DNA of 53,757 nucleotides, from assembly GCA_023336205.1 (NCBI GenBank), contig JALQCR010000044.1, positions 1 through 53,757 on the forward strand. Reading direction: 5' to 3'. The position numbers and the translations under genes are program-made. The notes under the pieces were generated by a model. The model was given only the letters and a program-made list of their open reading frames with translations. It was not told the origin of the DNA and did no database searches. The stretch comes from Pseudanabaena sp. Salubria-1 (GTDB lineage: Bacteria > Cyanobacteriota > Cyanobacteriia > Pseudanabaenales > Pseudanabaenaceae). Below, one piece after another: positions 26,145-35,554 of this stretch (positions are counted from its first letter, which is position 1; each line of letters opens with the position of its first letter).

Positions 26145-26684
26145 CTACCTTATTTGATAATAAGCGACATCAGATATGAATGGAATCTTATCAGCATACT
26201 TTCCTTGGACACAATTAAAGACTGAATAAACAAATGCAGATATTATTGTCAAGAATGTGACACTAGAAATTGTTTGGAGTATGAAAGGGAAAAAATCAAA
26301 TCTTCCGATAGTTTCCCATAAAATATTAACTATCACTTCAACAAGAGTAACAACAATATCTAACATTAGAGCCTGCATAGCATTGAAGCGTGTAAAATGA
26401 TTTACCTTGTAGCTTCTAACCACAAAAATAAATATACAAAACCAAGAAACAAAGCGGATCGAGATAAAGTCAATTATCCTAATAGAAAGAATTTTATCCA
26501 CAAACGAAAAAGGAAGCAGTGCATAACCTAGCGGACTGAATTGCGCAACTAAAAAGTCAGCAAATCCAAACAACATCAATATTTGACCATAAATTTTTAT
26601 AGAAACTACAGCAGCCATTGGAAATAAATATAATAGGGTGCTATATAGTCTATCTAAATAATTTATTGAACTACGTTTTGCCAT
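26145..26684 (-). CDS. Tic20-family membrane protein, paralogue 2
   Basis: 179 residues with about four membrane helices. The loop NHFTRFNAMQALMLDIVVT matches the RFN.MQA motif of the Tic20/Ycf60 family; the other paralogue has PHFIRFNTMQALLMQII. Chloroplast Tic20 is a component of protein import at the inner envelope. The role of the cyanobacterial proteins is unclear. It lies 30 bases after its paralogue on the same strand, so the pair probably arose by tandem duplication followed by strong divergence. Confidence 0.82.
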   Translation of the reverse strand: MAKRSSINYLDRLYSTLLYLFPMAAVVSIKIYGQILMLFGFADFLVAQFSPLGYALLPFSFVDKILSIRIIDFISIRFVSWFCIFIFVVRSYKVNHFTRFNAMQALMLDIVVTLVEVIVNILWETIGRFDFFPFILQTISSVTFLTIISAFVYSVFNCVQGKYADKIPFISDVAYYQIR

Positions 26685-26714
26685 AATTAAAATTGGATAG
26701 ATAGTATATAAAGT

Positions 26715-27224
26715 TTATAATTCACACTGAAATGATGCAGCTTGGGAAAGGGTAGGAATATCAGAATATTCGCCTTTAATGCTGTGATAAATAGCATAAC
26801 CAGCTATTAGCGTAGTACCGATAAATATTGTGTTGGCAATGGTTGCGGTGATTACTGATGGTAAACCATTGTTAGACAATTGTTGGACAACCTGAAACAA
26901 AAGCTGAACAATAAATAATATAATTTGCATTAACAAAGCTTGCATTGTATTAAAGCGAATAAAATGAGGTATACGAATATCTCTTACGATCAAAAAGAAT
27001 AAACCCATAAACAAGAAAAATTCACCTGTCAAACCAAGTACGGGCACTAGTGGAAATGCTAAAACATTGCCATATAGCCAAATAAATGGAAAAAATGGAA
27101 GTACTAGGAGCGGGAACTGTTGAAATAAGACAGCACCGTAGATTACGCCTGCCGATATGGGTAATAAGTAAGGCAAGCAACTATAAAAGCGATGCAGAGG
27201 TATTACAGATTGCTGCCATGTCAT
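26715..27224 (-). CDS. Tic20-family membrane protein, paralogue 1
   Basis: 169 residues, about four membrane helices. The N-terminal RFYSCLPYLLPISAG and the central PHFIRFNTMQALLMQII are typical of Tic20. It is the first gene of a two-gene unit with the more divergent paralogue downstream. A nested palindrome lies upstream of its start, between it and divergent chlH. Confidence 0.87.
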   Translation of the reverse strand: MTWQQSVIPLHRFYSCLPYLLPISAGVIYGAVLFQQFPLLVLPFFPFIWLYGNVLAFPLVPVLGLTGEFFLFMGLFFLIVRDIRIPHFIRFNTMQALLMQIILFIVQLLFQVVQQLSNNGLPSVITATIANTIFIGTTLIAGYAIYHSIKGEYSDIPTLSQAASFQCEL

Positions 27225-27261
27225 AACGATTTTCTCTCAATTCGGTACTTGTTGTTAGATT

Positions 27262-27354
27262 TATAGCAATCCTAATTCATTTGTGGATTTGATACAGTTT
27301 GAGAGAGTGCGCGCCTTTGGGGCGCACTCTCTCAAACCGATTAGGATTGCTATA
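27262..27354. repeat. nested double palindrome
   Basis: Outer arms TATAGCAATCCTAAT/ATTAGGATTGCTATA enclose inner arms GTTTGAGAGAGTGCGC/GCGCACTCTCTCAAAC. It sits between the divergent Tic20 and chlH genes, where a terminator is not expected; this points to a mobile or structural repeat. Confidence 0.8.
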
Positions 27355-27638
27355 TATGGATTCGATTTTAGCTTAAGACTCTTCAAGAGATTTAAAAAAT
27401 ATTTACATTTTGCTGTCATAAAGCTCAAGAAATGTAACGAAATGTAAACGAATCAATTTCAAATTATTGCATTTATCGCCCAAAATCAACCACTGCAATG
27501 GTTGTCTGGTATTAAATAGTGAGTAGGTATAAATCTTTAGTTGCCAATTGTTACTTTACGTAACAGTTTGTTCAACGAATAACGAATCAGCCAAATTTAA
27601 AATCCCCAAAAATCAGGACTGTAATTTAAGGAGACTGC

Positions 27639-30600
27639 ATGTTCACTTCTGCGCCACCGATCGCATCACTATCTAGTAGACGTATCATTCCCGAAAATCT
27701 ACAGGGTCGGGTCTTAATGAAGTTGGTCTATGTAGTGCTCGAACCTCAATACCAGAGCGCTATGTCGGCGGCTGTAAAGTCAATCAACAAAAATAATCCC
27801 AACCTTGCGATCGAGGTGAGTGGCTATCTAATTGAGGATATTCGGAGTCCCGAAAATTATGAGGAATTCAAAGAGGATATTGCTGGCGCTGATATTTTCA
27901 TCGCATCGCTAATTTTTATCGACGATCTGGCGACAAAGATTGCTCTCGCCGTTAGTCCCCATCGAGATCGCCTCTCTGCCTGTGTAGTATTCCCATCGAT
28001 GCCAGAGGTGATGCGCCTGAATAAAATGGGCAGTTTCAGTATGGAAAATCTGGGGCAGTCCAAGAGTGCGATCGCGCAGTTTATGCGTAAACGCAAGGAA
28101 AAATCTGGGAGTTCTTTTCAGGACAGTATGCTCAAGGTGGTACAGACCTTGCCGAAAATCCTTAAATATATGCCGATGGACAAGGCGCAGGATGCTCGCA
28201 ACTTCATGTTGAGCTTTCAATATTGGCTAGGGGGATCAACAGAAAATCTTGAAAATTTCTTGTTGATGCTTGCCCAAAATTATCTGCCTACGGTCAAAGC
28301 GCGAGCAAAAGAGAATGGTTCCGCACCTCTACAAATTAAAGATCCTGTCAATTACTTAGACATGGGACTGTGGCATCCCCTTGCTCCCAAGATGTTTGAG
28401 ACTACTACCGACTATCTACACTGGTTTAACTCACGTACAGATATTCCTGAAGAAATGAAAGATCCCCTCGCGCCATGTGTGGGGCTGCTCATGGCTAGAA
28501 CTCACCTTGTCACAGGCGATGACGCGCATTATGTGGCGATGGTGCAGGAATTAGAATCTCTTGGGGCTAGGGTGATTTCCGTATTTAATGGGGGCTTAGA
28601 TTTCTCGAAAGCAGTTGAAGAGTATTTTTATGATCCTAAGCAAAAGGATCGGGCGATCGTCGATAGCGTAGTTTCACTGACTGGTTTTGCATTAGTTGGG
28701 GGCCCTGCAAAGCAAGATCATCCGAAGGCGATCGAAGCCCTTGAAAAGCTAAATCGTCCCTATATGGTGGCTTTACCCCTCGTCTTCCAAACCACTGAAG
28801 AATGGCAAGATAGCGATCTCGGATTGCATCCTGTGCAAGTAGCGCTACAGGTTGCGCTACCAGAACTCGATGGCGGACTCGATCCCATCGTGCTTTCGGG
28901 GCGCGATAGTATGACGGGAAGATCTCATGCGATTGGAGATCGCCTTGAAACCATCGCCAACCGTGCGATCAAATGGGCAAATCTGCGCCGCAAGCCTCGC
29001 CACGAGAAGAAACTTGCCATCACCATATTCAGTTTCCCACCTGACAAGGGAAATATTGGCACAGCCGCTTACTTGGATGTTTTCTCTTCAATTCACAAAG
29101 TTGCCGAAGCTCTTGGGAACAATGGCTATGATGTGCAAGGCTTGCCAAAGACATCCCATGACATGATGTCCGAAATCTTGCATAACCCTGAAGCAATGGT
29201 TGGCAGCCCTGAACTGAATGTTGCTTACAAGATGTCTGTGCCAGAGTATGAAGCAAATACTCCCTACGTCGATCGCATTATCGAGCAATGGGGAACCGCC
29301 CCTGGACATCTCAACTCAGATGGACAGAACTTGCTGATTTACGGTAAACAATATGGAAATATCTTCGTAGGGGTACAGCCTACATTTGGCTATGAAGGCG
29401 ACCCCATGCGCTTGCTCTTTAGCAAATCTGCCTCCCCCCACCACGGGTTTGTTGCTTATTACACCTATCTCAACCATATCTGGGGAGCCGATGCTGTCCT
29501 CCACTTCGGTACTCACGGCTCAATGGAATTCATGCCAGGTAAGCAAGTTGGTATGTCAGGTGAATGTTTCCCTGACAGCCTGATTGGGGCATTGCCAAAC
29601 ATCTATTATTACGCCGTTAACAATCCATCGGAAGCAACGATCGCTAAGCGTCGCGGTTATGCCACGATCATCAGCTACATTACTCCTGCACCCGAAAATG
29701 CAGGCTTGAGCCGCAATTTGCAAGAACTGAGCGAATTGATTGCATCTTACAAGGATCTGCGCCTCGGTGGTCGTGGTGTGCAAATCACCAATACGATCAT
29801 GGACAAGGTGCGCTTGGTCAATCTCGATAAGGATGTGCAGCTTCCAGAACAAGATGCCAAGGAAATGTCGCTCGAAGAACGCGATAACGTCATCGGTCAG
29901 GTTTATAACAAGCTGATGGAAATCGAGTCTCGTGTTCTCCCCTGTGGCTTGCACGTTGTTGGCGAACCTCCAAAAGTTGAAGATGTCACCGATGTGTTGA
30001 CTAGCATTGCCAGCTTCGATCGCCCCGAAGACAACATGAAGTCTTTGCTACGGATCATGTGTGAATGTATCGGACGCGATATCGAACAACTCTATAAATC
30101 CAGTGACAAAGGTATTTACGCAGATGTGGAACTCTTGGTAAATATTCGCGCGATCGCCAATAAAGCCGTAGGTGCGTTGGTCAAAGCGAAGGCTGATGAC
30201 GATGGCAGAGTTTCTAAACTCTCAGTGCTTAACTTCTTTAGAATGGGTAAAACCGAGCCTTGGATTGAAGTTTTCCAAGAGAATGGCTATCCCAATATCA
30301 ATAAAGATGACATCAAGCCTCTATTTGAATTTTTAGAGTTCTGTCTCAAACAAGTTGTTGCTGACAATGAACTTGGCGGATTGATTAAAGCTCTCGAAGG
30401 TGATTACATCACTCCTAGCCCCGGTGGAGACCCAATCCGTAATCCTTTGGTGTTGCCCACTGGCAAGAATATGCACGCTCTCGATCCTAACTCGATCCCT
30501 ACGAGTGCAGCAGTACAAGCTGCGAAAACCGTAGTCGATCGCCTGTTAGAGCGTCAGCGTCAAGATAACAACGGTATCTATCCTGAAACGATCGCTGTCG

Positions 30601-31643
30601 TCCTCTGGGGAACCGACAACATCAAGACCTACGGCGAATCCCTCGCTCAAGTTCTCTGCATGATCGGCGTGAAGCCAATGCCCGATGCGCTCGGTCGCAT
30701 CAATCGTTTGGAACTAACTCCTCTCGCAGAACTAGGCAGACCTCGCGTTGATGTGGTTGTTAACTGCTCTGGCGTATTCCGTGATTTGTTTGTAAATCAA
30801 ATGGACTTAATCGATCGCGCCGTGAGAATGGCTGCCGATGCTGATGAGCCGTTGGAAATGAACTTTGTCCGCAAACACGCTATCGCCCAAGCCGAAGAGT
30901 TTGGTTTAACCATCAGTCAAGCAGCAACTCGCGTCTTCAGTAACTCATCGGGTTCTTATTCCTCCAACGTTAACCTCGCTGTGGAAAACAGCACATGGGA
31001 AAACGAAGAAGAATTGCAGCAGATGTACTTATCGCGCAAGTCCTTCGCCTTTGGTGCGAATGTCAGCAACACCCAACAGCGTCAGCTTTACGAAGCCTCA
31101 CTGAAGACCGTTGACATGACTTTCCAAAACTTGGACTCGTCAGAAATCAGTCTCACCGATGTATCTCATTACTTCGACTCTGACCCCACCAAGCTCGTTG
31201 GCAGTCTCCGCAAAGATGGCAAAAAACCCGCCTCTTTTGTTGCCGACACCACCACAGCTAATGCTCAAGTCCGCACCCTGACTGAGACAGTCCGCCTCGA
31301 TACCCGCACGAAGATTCTCAATCCCAAGTGGTATGAGGGAATGTTGAAGAGTGGTTATGAAGGTGTGCGCGAAATCTCGAAGCGCCTTGTGAACACAATG
31401 GGCTGGTCGGCAACGGCTGGTGCAGTGGATAACTGGGTTTACGAAGATGTCAATGATGTCTATGTGAACGATAAAGAGATGTGCGATCGCCTCAAAAATC
31501 TCAACCCCAATTCGTTCCGTAAGATTGTTGGTACTCTCTTGGAAGTCAATGGTCGAGGCTATTGGGAAACTAGCGAAGAGAATTTGGATAGACTGCGTGA
31601 GCTATATCAAGAACTCGAAGACCGCATTGAAGGTGTAGAGTAA
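27639..31643 (+). CDS. chlH: magnesium chelatase subunit H
   Basis: 1334 residues. ChlH binds protoporphyrin IX and, with ChlI and ChlD, inserts Mg2+ at the committed step of chlorophyll synthesis. The N-terminal domain (DUF3479-like, MKLVYVVLEPQYQSAM to about 190) precedes the CobN/Mg-chelatase domain with blocks GRDSMTGRSHAIGDRLE, FPPDKGNIGTAAYLDVF and VLHFGTHGSMEFMPGKQ. Length is right for the cyanobacterial enzyme. The start is supported by AAGGAG shortly upstream. The 400-base leader contains a palindrome and a short hairpin CAACCACTGCAATGGTTG but no riboswitch I can recognise. Confidence 0.97.
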   Translation: MFTSAPPIASLSSRRIIPENLQGRVLMKLVYVVLEPQYQSAMSAAVKSINKNNPNLAIEVSGYLIEDIRSPENYEEFKEDIAGADIFIASLIFIDDLATKIALAVSPHRDRLSACVVFPSMPEVMRLNKMGSFSMENLGQSKSAIAQFMRKRKEKSGSSFQDSMLKVVQTLPKILKYMPMDKAQDARNFMLSFQYWLGGSTENLENFLLMLAQNYLPTVKARAKENGSAPLQIKDPVNYLDMGLWHPLAPKMFETTTDYLHWFNSRTDIPEEMKDPLAPCVGLLMARTHLVTGDDAHYVAMVQELESLGARVISVFNGGLDFSKAVEEYFYDPKQKDRAIVDSVVSLTGFALVGGPAKQDHPKAIEALEKLNRPYMVALPLVFQTTEEWQDSDLGLHPVQVALQVALPELDGGLDPIVLSGRDSMTGRSHAIGDRLETIANRAIKWANLRRKPRHEKKLAITIFSFPPDKGNIGTAAYLDVFSSIHKVAEALGNNGYDVQGLPKTSHDMMSEILHNPEAMVGSPELNVAYKMSVPEYEANTPYVDRIIEQWGTAPGHLNSDGQNLLIYGKQYGNIFVGVQPTFGYEGDPMRLLFSKSASPHHGFVAYYTYLNHIWGADAVLHFGTHGSMEFMPGKQVGMSGECFPDSLIGALPNIYYYAVNNPSEATIAKRRGYATIISYITPAPENAGLSRNLQELSELIASYKDLRLGGRGVQITNTIMDKVRLVNLDKDVQLPEQDAKEMSLEERDNVIGQVYNKLMEIESRVLPCGLHVVGEPPKVEDVTDVLTSIASFDRPEDNMKSLLRIMCECIGRDIEQLYKSSDKGIYADVELLVNIRAIANKAVGALVKAKADDDGRVSKLSVLNFFRMGKTEPWIEVFQENGYPNINKDDIKPLFEFLEFCLKQVVADNELGGLIKALEGDYITPSPGGDPIRNPLVLPTGKNMHALDPNSIPTSAAVQAAKTVVDRLLERQRQDNNGIYPETIAVVLWGTDNIKTYGESLAQVLCMIGVKPMPDALGRINRLELTPLAELGRPRVDVVVNCSGVFRDLFVNQMDLIDRAVRMAADADEPLEMNFVRKHAIAQAEEFGLTISQAATRVFSNSSGSYSSNVNLAVENSTWENEEELQQMYLSRKSFAFGANVSNTQQRQLYEASLKTVDMTFQNLDSSEISLTDVSHYFDSDPTKLVGSLRKDGKKPASFVADTTTANAQVRTLTETVRLDTRTKILNPKWYEGMLKSGYEGVREISKRLVNTMGWSATAGAVDNWVYEDVNDVYVNDKEMCDRLKNLNPNSFRKIVGTLLEVNGRGYWETSEENLDRLRELYQELEDRIEGVE

Positions 31644-31701
31644 AAATAAAGGTTCAGTAGGTGTTTCTGGCAGTTACTTTAGCTTACAGTAAATATCAAT
31701 A

Positions 31702-31804
31702 ATACCAATCCACGAAAGTGTGGCAACACTTTCGTGGATTGAAAACCAAACCCAGTAAGGGTTTTAAAAGCACAAAATGGCTACGCCATTTTGTGCTTTG
31801 GTAT
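31702..31804. repeat. three-hairpin repeat element, copy 1
   Basis: Three consecutive hairpins: CCACGAAAGTGT-type, AAACCC/GGGTTT, and GCACAAAATGGC-type, bounded by ATACCAA and TTGGTAT. The same unit is present in inverse orientation at 37756-37859. A partial relative lies at 971-1017. Confidence 0.85.
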
Positions 31805-32005
31805 AATCTTGGTTGGGAAGGTCAATCGAAACTAGTTTGCCAGACAACCAAAAATTGATCGTCAAATTGGAACGCGATCGCTTTGATCGGCTAGGCTTAT
31901 ATACAAAAAAGGAAGTCTATATTAAACCTTTGAAAACATGAGTGTTTGCATCTGTTGCTTAGTTAAACCCAGTAGCAAAAAAGCAACTGCAACTGTGCTT
32001 TTTTG

Positions 32006-32805
32006 TTAGATTTCATAATTCCAATGCTCATTACTTTCAGCAAGAAATAGTAATTTACGCCCTTTGCGAGAGAGCACACCAATCTTTTCGAGATCGTTAA
32101 TAATGCGTGTCACCGTAACGCGAGTAGAACCAATTAAATCGGCAATTTCTTGATGGGTTAGTAGGGCAACCGCACACGTTTCTGAATATTTTGGTAAAAT
32201 CCATTTCTTAGATCGAGATTGCTTGATTCTAGAATTTTGAGATCGCAAGTTTCACAATAAATACACAATTGATAGATTTTGAAAGAATTTCCTGTTTTGT
32301 ATTCATTTTGATTGAAACCTTTACCTAACAAGCGTTTACAGTCTACTTATAAATTATTCAGAAACGTGTGCGGTTGCCCTGGATGGGTTAGCTGTAAACC
32401 AATTATTCGTCCCTTGCGATCATCCTCACCAAAGCGATCGGTTAACCAAGCTAATAACTGGCGCACTGCATCATCCTTAGCACGGCAATGGGAAATCTTC
32501 AATAAAAATTCATTAGTTTGACTATGACGAACGATCGCATCAACATGATCGCCCCACTGCGATCGCGGAATTTCAGTTAACTGCACATCGGTCAAACACT
32601 CCATTTCGTAAGGATGGAGATTAGACAGATCGCCACCAATTACATCACCATCCGCCCACAAACCCGAACAAATCACCTGTCCATCCTCAGTCCAAGTCAG
32701 CGATCGCACCACGCCAGATTCAATTTTCCAGATAAAGTTATGGCGGCGAGCCAGCATTTCGCGGCGCTTGTAAACACGCGAAGTCGTTGTTTCGAGATAA
32801 ATCAT
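32006..32805 (-). pseudogene. CysR-like Crp/Fnr regulator split by MITE
   Basis: Two fragments, 32805-32382 and 32151-32006, join exactly in frame across the duplicated GATGGGTTAG to give 189 residues. The N-terminal part is a cNMP-type beta-barrel (WKIESGVVRSLTWTEDGQ). The C-terminal part is a winged HTH, LTHQEIADLIGSTRVTVTRI. As it stands, translation of the first fragment ends soon after LQLTHPG, so the product lacks the DNA-binding domain. Crp/Fnr proteins of the CysR type control sulfate-permease genes in Synechococcus, and this one is divergent from cysK and near sbpA-cysT-cysW, so the same role is likely but inferred. Confidence 0.85.
32162..32381. mobile_element. 220-bp MITE with ISAs1-type ends
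   Basis: Left end TAGGGCAACCGCACACGTT and the complementary right end are the same as the terminal repeats of the ISAs1 element at 49118-50395. The 10-base duplication GATGGGTTAG lies at 32152-32161 and 32382-32391. There is no transposase; the interior is A/T-rich and non-coding. It splits the Crp/Fnr gene. Confidence 0.92.
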
Positions 32806-32821
32806 CACATACCCAGTCGAG

Positions 32822-32905
32822 AAACCGTAGATTTTATTTGTATTGAGTTGAAGAGTATTGTATCTTAATAAGTACGGTATTCAAGTGTAAATACCGTAGA
32901 TTGTT
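32822..32905 (+). promoter_or_regulatory. cysK regulatory region, shared with sbpA
   Basis: AAACCGTAGATTTTATTTG, 13 bases, AGTATTGTAT, 9 bases, then TACGGTA (32873-32879), 12 bases and TACCGTA (32892-32898), followed by GATT. The last two are inverted repeats. The same ordered elements occur before sbpA at 34086-34168. They are probably operators of a sulfur regulator. Confidence 0.7.
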
Positions 32906-32931
32906 TTGATCAAAATTTTATCTGAACTCAA

Positions 32932-33903
32932 ATGAAAATTGCCCAAAGTATTACGGAATTGATCGGTCATACGCCCCTTGTGTCGCTCAATCATATCCCC
33001 CAAGCCGAAGGAGCATTAGCTCGAATTGTCGTCAAACTAGAAAGTTTTAATCCCTCTTCTTCAGTTAAAGATCGGATCGGTCTCGCAATGATCGAAGATG
33101 CTGAAAATAAAGGGCTAATTAGTCCTGCGAAAACAGTCTTAGTCGAGCCGACTTCGGGAAATACAGGGATTGCTCTCGCGATGGTTGCTGCGGCTAAAGG
33201 ATATCGCTTAATTTTGACCATGCCCGAAACCATGAGTTTAGAGCGCCGCGCCATGCTGCGAGCCTATGGCGCTGAACTGGAGCTAACCCCTGCAACAGAA
33301 GGGATGCGAGGCGCAATTCGGAGATCTGGCGAAATAGTTGCTTCTACAAGTAACGCCTATATGCTGCAACAGTTTAATAATCCCGCTAATCCTGAAGTAC
33401 ATCGTAAAACTACGGCTGAAGAAATGTGGAATGATACTGATGGACAGGTAGATTGTTTAATTGCAGGGGTTGGCACTGGCGGCACAATTACGGGTGTTGC
33501 AGAGATTATTAAACAACGCAAACCGAGTTTTAAGGCGATCGCGGTAGAGCCATTTAATAGTCCTGTGCTAGCTGGTGGGGTAGCTGGCGCTCACAAGATT
33601 CAGGGCATTGGTGCGGGGTTTGTGCCACAGGTTTTACGCACTGATCTGATTGATGAAGTGATTGGTATCTCCGATGAACAAGCTATCGCCTATGGTCGCC
33701 GCCTTGCCCGTGAAGAAGGGTTGCTATCGGGAATTTCGTCTGGTGCGGCTCTTGCTGCCGCAATTGAAGTTGGTACGCGGGAAGAAAATCGCGATCGCCT
33801 AATTGTGGTCATCTTGCCAAGTTTTGGAGAAAGATATCTCAGTACAGCACTCTTTCAGAACCCCGATTTTGTCGCCCCAGCAAAGGATTCTACCAATCAA
33901 TAA
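32932..33903 (+). CDS. cysK: cysteine synthase A
   Basis: 323 residues. This PLP enzyme makes cysteine from O-acetylserine and sulfide. The cofactor lysine is in NPSSSVKDRIG, the substrate loop is EPTSGNTGIALA, and the PLP-phosphate site is GVGTGGTITG. The C-terminal GISSGAALAAA is conserved. The gene is divergent from the split Crp/Fnr regulator and upstream of the sulfate transporter genes, and its promoter shares an operator module with sbpA. Confidence 0.95.
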   Translation: MKIAQSITELIGHTPLVSLNHIPQAEGALARIVVKLESFNPSSSVKDRIGLAMIEDAENKGLISPAKTVLVEPTSGNTGIALAMVAAAKGYRLILTMPETMSLERRAMLRAYGAELELTPATEGMRGAIRRSGEIVASTSNAYMLQQFNNPANPEVHRKTTAEEMWNDTDGQVDCLIAGVGTGGTITGVAEIIKQRKPSFKAIAVEPFNSPVLAGGVAGAHKIQGIGAGFVPQVLRTDLIDEVIGISDEQAIAYGRRLAREEGLLSGISSGAALAAAIEVGTREENRDRLIVVILPSFGERYLSTALFQNPDFVAPAKDSTNQ

Positions 33904-34085
33904 AGAGCAGGACAGCCGAGCTTTGCCATGTGGTAAACCCCTATGGTTGCCTCTTTTGACATTTTAGACAAACATCCCCTTGAAGATCTTTTGAGAAAAT
34001 GCGAAGAGAAAAAACAAGTAACCGATGTAATGTTTTATATCAAGCGTTAGAAACCTTGTCTACAATTTACTAATACCTACCGTAT

Positions 34086-34168
34086 AAACCGTAGATTTTA
34101 TTTGCGTCTTGCCCAAAAGTATTGTATGGTGTTTAAATACGGTAATCACATCAAGATATCGTAGATTA
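34086..34168 (+). promoter_or_regulatory. sbpA regulatory region, shared with cysK
   Basis: Same ordered blocks as the cysK promoter: AAACCGTAGATTTTATTTG (34086-34104), AGTATTGTAT at identical spacing, TACGGTA (34138-34144), 12 bases, TATCGTA (34157-34163) and GATT. GGAGG follows 12 bases before the sbpA ATG. The 180 bases upstream back to cysK hold nothing I can identify. Confidence 0.7.
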
Positions 34169-34188
34169 TTTTTTGGAGGTTCAAACTC

Positions 34189-35337
34189 ATGAGTTCAAAA
34201 CAACATCCTTTCAGCAATCCAAAACTTGGGATCAAGGCGATATCCAGCTTATTTGGCAATATATTCAGTCATAAATGGGGACGTAAATTTGTCTCATTTT
34301 TCTTGGCAGGTGCATTGATCAGTGTCACCATGGCAGCTTGCACAGCAACTACAGAGACAGCTTCTAATAACGCTCCCCAATCCGCAGGTTCCGGCAAAAA
34401 GGATGTTGAACTAACTCTTGTTTCCTTTGCTGTCACCAAACAAGCCCACGAAGCTATTATTCCTAAATTTGTTGAAAAGTGGCAGAAAGAAAAAAACCAA
34501 AAAGTTACCTTTAAACAAAGCTATGGTGGCTCAGGTTCGCAAACTCGTGCTGTTATTGACGGGCTAGAAGCCGATATCGTTCACCTCGCCCTTGCTGCGG
34601 ACACTAGCAAAATTGAAAAAGCTGGATTGATCGATAAAGGATGGCAACAAGAATATCCTAACGATGGAATTGTCTCTAAATCCATTCCAGTTCTCGTGAC
34701 CCGCGAAGGCAACCCTAAAAATATTAAAGACTGGTCGGATTTAGAAAAGAGTGGCATTAGTTTAATTACCGCCGACCCAAAAACTTCGGGTGTGGCTCGT
34801 TGGAATTTTCTCGCGTTGTGGAATGCCGCAGTCAAGAAAGGCGGTAGTGACGAAAAAGCTTTAGAAGCTTTGACTAAGGTATATACAAACGTGCCAATTC
34901 TGACCAAGGACGCTAGAGAAGCAACCGATGCGTTCTTTAAGCAAGGTCAAGGCGATGCATTGATCAACTATGAAAACGAGATCATTTTGGCTTCACAAAA
35001 AGGTCAGAAGGTCAGCTATGTAATTCCTGATGTCAATTTCTCAATCGATAATCCGATCGCTGTAGTTGATAAAAATGTCGCAAAACATGGAACCAAAGAA
35101 GTCGCAGAAGCTTTTGTGAAATTCCTATATTCTCCCGAAGCTCAAACTGAATTTGCCAAGGTTGGTTTTCGTCCAGTAGATGAGACTGTGGCAAAAGAAA
35201 AACAATTTGCAGAGCTATACCCTAAAGTAAAAGATCTCTCCACTGTTAAAGATCTTGGTGGCTGGGATGCGATCGACAAAAAATTCTTTGCTGATGGTGC
35301 AGCTTTTGACCAAATTCAATCAAAAATTAAGCGTTAG
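34189..35337 (+). CDS. sbpA: sulfate-binding periplasmic protein
   Basis: 382 residues. It captures sulfate (or thiosulfate) for the CysTW permease. The N-terminus is a basic region and hydrophobic helix ending SVTMAACTAT, a probable lipobox. The mature part carries VELTLVSFAVTKQAHEAIIP and TFKQSYGGSGSQTRAV, the anion-binding signature of the sulfate-binding family, and ITADPKTSGVARWNFLALW. Followed by cysT and cysW; the ATPase CysA is not here. Confidence 0.95.
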   Translation: MSSKQHPFSNPKLGIKAISSLFGNIFSHKWGRKFVSFFLAGALISVTMAACTATTETASNNAPQSAGSGKKDVELTLVSFAVTKQAHEAIIPKFVEKWQKEKNQKVTFKQSYGGSGSQTRAVIDGLEADIVHLALAADTSKIEKAGLIDKGWQQEYPNDGIVSKSIPVLVTREGNPKNIKDWSDLEKSGISLITADPKTSGVARWNFLALWNAAVKKGGSDEKALEALTKVYTNVPILTKDAREATDAFFKQGQGDALINYENEIILASQKGQKVSYVIPDVNFSIDNPIAVVDKNVAKHGTKEVAEAFVKFLYSPEAQTEFAKVGFRPVDETVAKEKQFAELYPKVKDLSTVKDLGGWDAIDKKFFADGAAFDQIQSKIKR

Positions 35338-35392
35338 AGACTAAATTCGAGTATCTATAAACAGGTTGTCAGCTATATCATTAGTTACCAAT

Positions 35393-35476
35393 GATCCCCC
35401 TCAATCCCCCTTGTAAAGGGGGAAGAAGATAATTAAATTTATTCTCCCCCCTTTACAAGGGGGGCTGGGGGGGATC
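35393..35476. repeat. C-tract inverted-repeat element
   Basis: Left arm GATCCCCCTCAATCCCCC followed by TTGTAAAGGGGG; the right arm is the near-complement ending in GGGGGGGATC. It lies inside the sulfate operon between sbpA and cysT. It may lower downstream expression, or be a mobile repeat related in style to 3803-3963. Confidence 0.75.
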
Positions 35477-35554
35477 TAAACTCTGAAACGTAGACAGATA
35501 GACTTGTGTGAATACAGTAAGTTTAATACAAGCTTTGTGAAAATTAAAGACAAC

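Noticed and set aside
27225..27638. Riboswitch in the chlH leader
   Set aside because: Only a repeat palindrome and a short CAACCACTGCAATGGTTG hairpin are visible; no known aptamer core could be recognised.
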